A stretch of DNA of 64,000 nucleotides from SIG701 sp045611685 (lineage in GTDB: Bacteria; Bacillota; Clostridia; Oscillospirales; CAG-272): positions 37,995 through 101,994 of the forward strand of contig JAZKXO010000003.1 of NCBI GenBank assembly GCA_045611685.1, read 5' to 3'. Within the stretch, counting starts at the first letter, position 1; every line of letters starts with the position of its first letter. Both the position numbers and the translations under genes were made by a program. The notes below the pieces were generated by a model. That model was given only the letters and a program-made list of their open reading frames with translations, was not told the origin of the DNA and searched no databases. Of this stretch, positions 63,758 through 64,000 are shown in pieces.

Positions 63758-64000
63758 ATCGAGTGGGAATAACGTTCTGTCTTATCGAAAGGCAGCCGTC
63801 CCACTCGCCGAAAAAGTCTTTCAAAACGGGACCCAACCGTTTTGAATCGGCATCGCCGACCGACTTTTTCCAAAGTGTCTGCTGGATCTATCGAGTGGGA
63901 ATAACGTTCTGTCTTATCGAAAGGCAGCCGTCCCACTCGCCGAAAAAGTCTTTCAAAACGGGACCCAACCGTTTTGAATCGGCATCGCCGACCGACTTTT
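63757..64000. repeat. 132-bp tandem repeat array, open at the right edge
   Basis: One full unit (63757-63888) and 112 nt of a second, identical over all 112 compared bases. Each unit contains CGAGTGGGA/TCCCACTCG (63760-63807) and an outer stem GAAAAAGTC/GACTTTTTC (63810-63870) enclosing TCAAAACGG/CCGTTTTGA and TCGGC-ATC-GCCGA, i.e. one long hairpin plus a three-way junction. 132 is a multiple of 3, and one minus-strand frame stays open through the unit (44-residue periodic peptide). Confidence 0.9.

Noticed and set aside
63637..63936. Minus-strand 99-codon frame with the periodic peptide VGRLPFDKTERYSHS
   Set aside because: Not listed as a gene: it arises because the repeat length is a multiple of 3, it begins inside the array and its non-repeat end resembles no protein I know. 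Kept as an alternative in the repeat finding.
63757..64000. CRISPR array
   Set aside because: The whole 132-nt unit repeats without variable spacers, and no cas genes are present.

Overview
The window is a dense, essentially chromosomal stretch from a Clostridia-type Bacillota (Firmicutes). Evidence: canonical low-GC Gram-positive gene clusters (yicC-remA-gmk-rpoZ-priA-def-fmt-rsmB-rlmN-stp-prkC-rsgA-thiN; tsaE-tsaB-rpiB), a mecA ClpC adaptor, mini-RNase III, RecD2, an S-box SAM riboswitch, an FMN riboswitch with ribU, a CIRCE site before clpB, and lineage-typical small proteins (DUF5685, DUF6472). Sampled lines of core genes are a little above 50 % G+C. The species cannot be named from this sequence; an uncultured gut-type clostridium is a reasonable guess. 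No plasmid, prophage, IS element or CRISPR array is visible.

Layout. 1-12.7 kb (minus): one long housekeeping superoperon from yicC to thiN (thiN runs off the left edge), driven by a strong promoter before yicC and a second one before stp. It joins nucleotide metabolism, polymerase omega, replication restart, protein N-terminus maturation, rRNA methylation, and the Stp/PrkC signalling pair. 12.8-15 kb (minus): a three-gene operon of uncertain role (DUF5685, Cys-tailed J-protein, six-TM protein). 15.2-16.5 kb (plus): tRNA Gly-Arg-His, mini-RNase III and a zinc-ribbon protein. 16.5-19 kb (minus): obg and a PLP aminotransferase. 19.3-24.4 kb (plus): pfkA, a two-gene SufC-SufB cluster and topoisomerase III. 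24.4-31 kb (minus): serS, clpB and feoAB, with a divergent DtxR-type regulator. 31.4-33.1 kb (minus): rpiB, tsaB, tsaE; then plus-strand tRNA-Arg(CCG) and a histidine phosphatase. 34-39.2 kb (minus): a small secreted protein, comF, recD2, a 53-aa membrane protein, and metK under a SAM-I riboswitch. 39.3-39.8 kb: an AT-rich, decayed HAD hydrolase gene. 39.9-41.3 kb (minus): COG2426 membrane protein, and ribU under an FMN riboswitch. 41.3-53.8 kb (minus): rpoB-rpoC then rpsL-rpsG-fusA-tuf. 54-56 kb: mutY and a divergent aldose-1-epimerase-like gene followed by a chain of hairpins. 56.2-62 kb (minus): a BMP-type nucleoside ABC importer plus xpt, i.e. purine salvage. 62-63.5 kb (minus): DUF6472, NUDIX hydrolase, mecA. 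63.76 kb to the edge: perfectly identical 132-bp tandem repeats that continue beyond the window.

Most of the window is ordinary core genome. The parts I would look at again are the 132-bp structured tandem repeat at the right edge, the six-hairpin spacer at 56.05-56.24 kb, the minimal SufCB pair, the DUF5685/J-protein/membrane trio, the hairpin between Shine-Dalgarno and start codon of recD2, and natural substitutions at antibiotic-target positions in S12 and RpoB.
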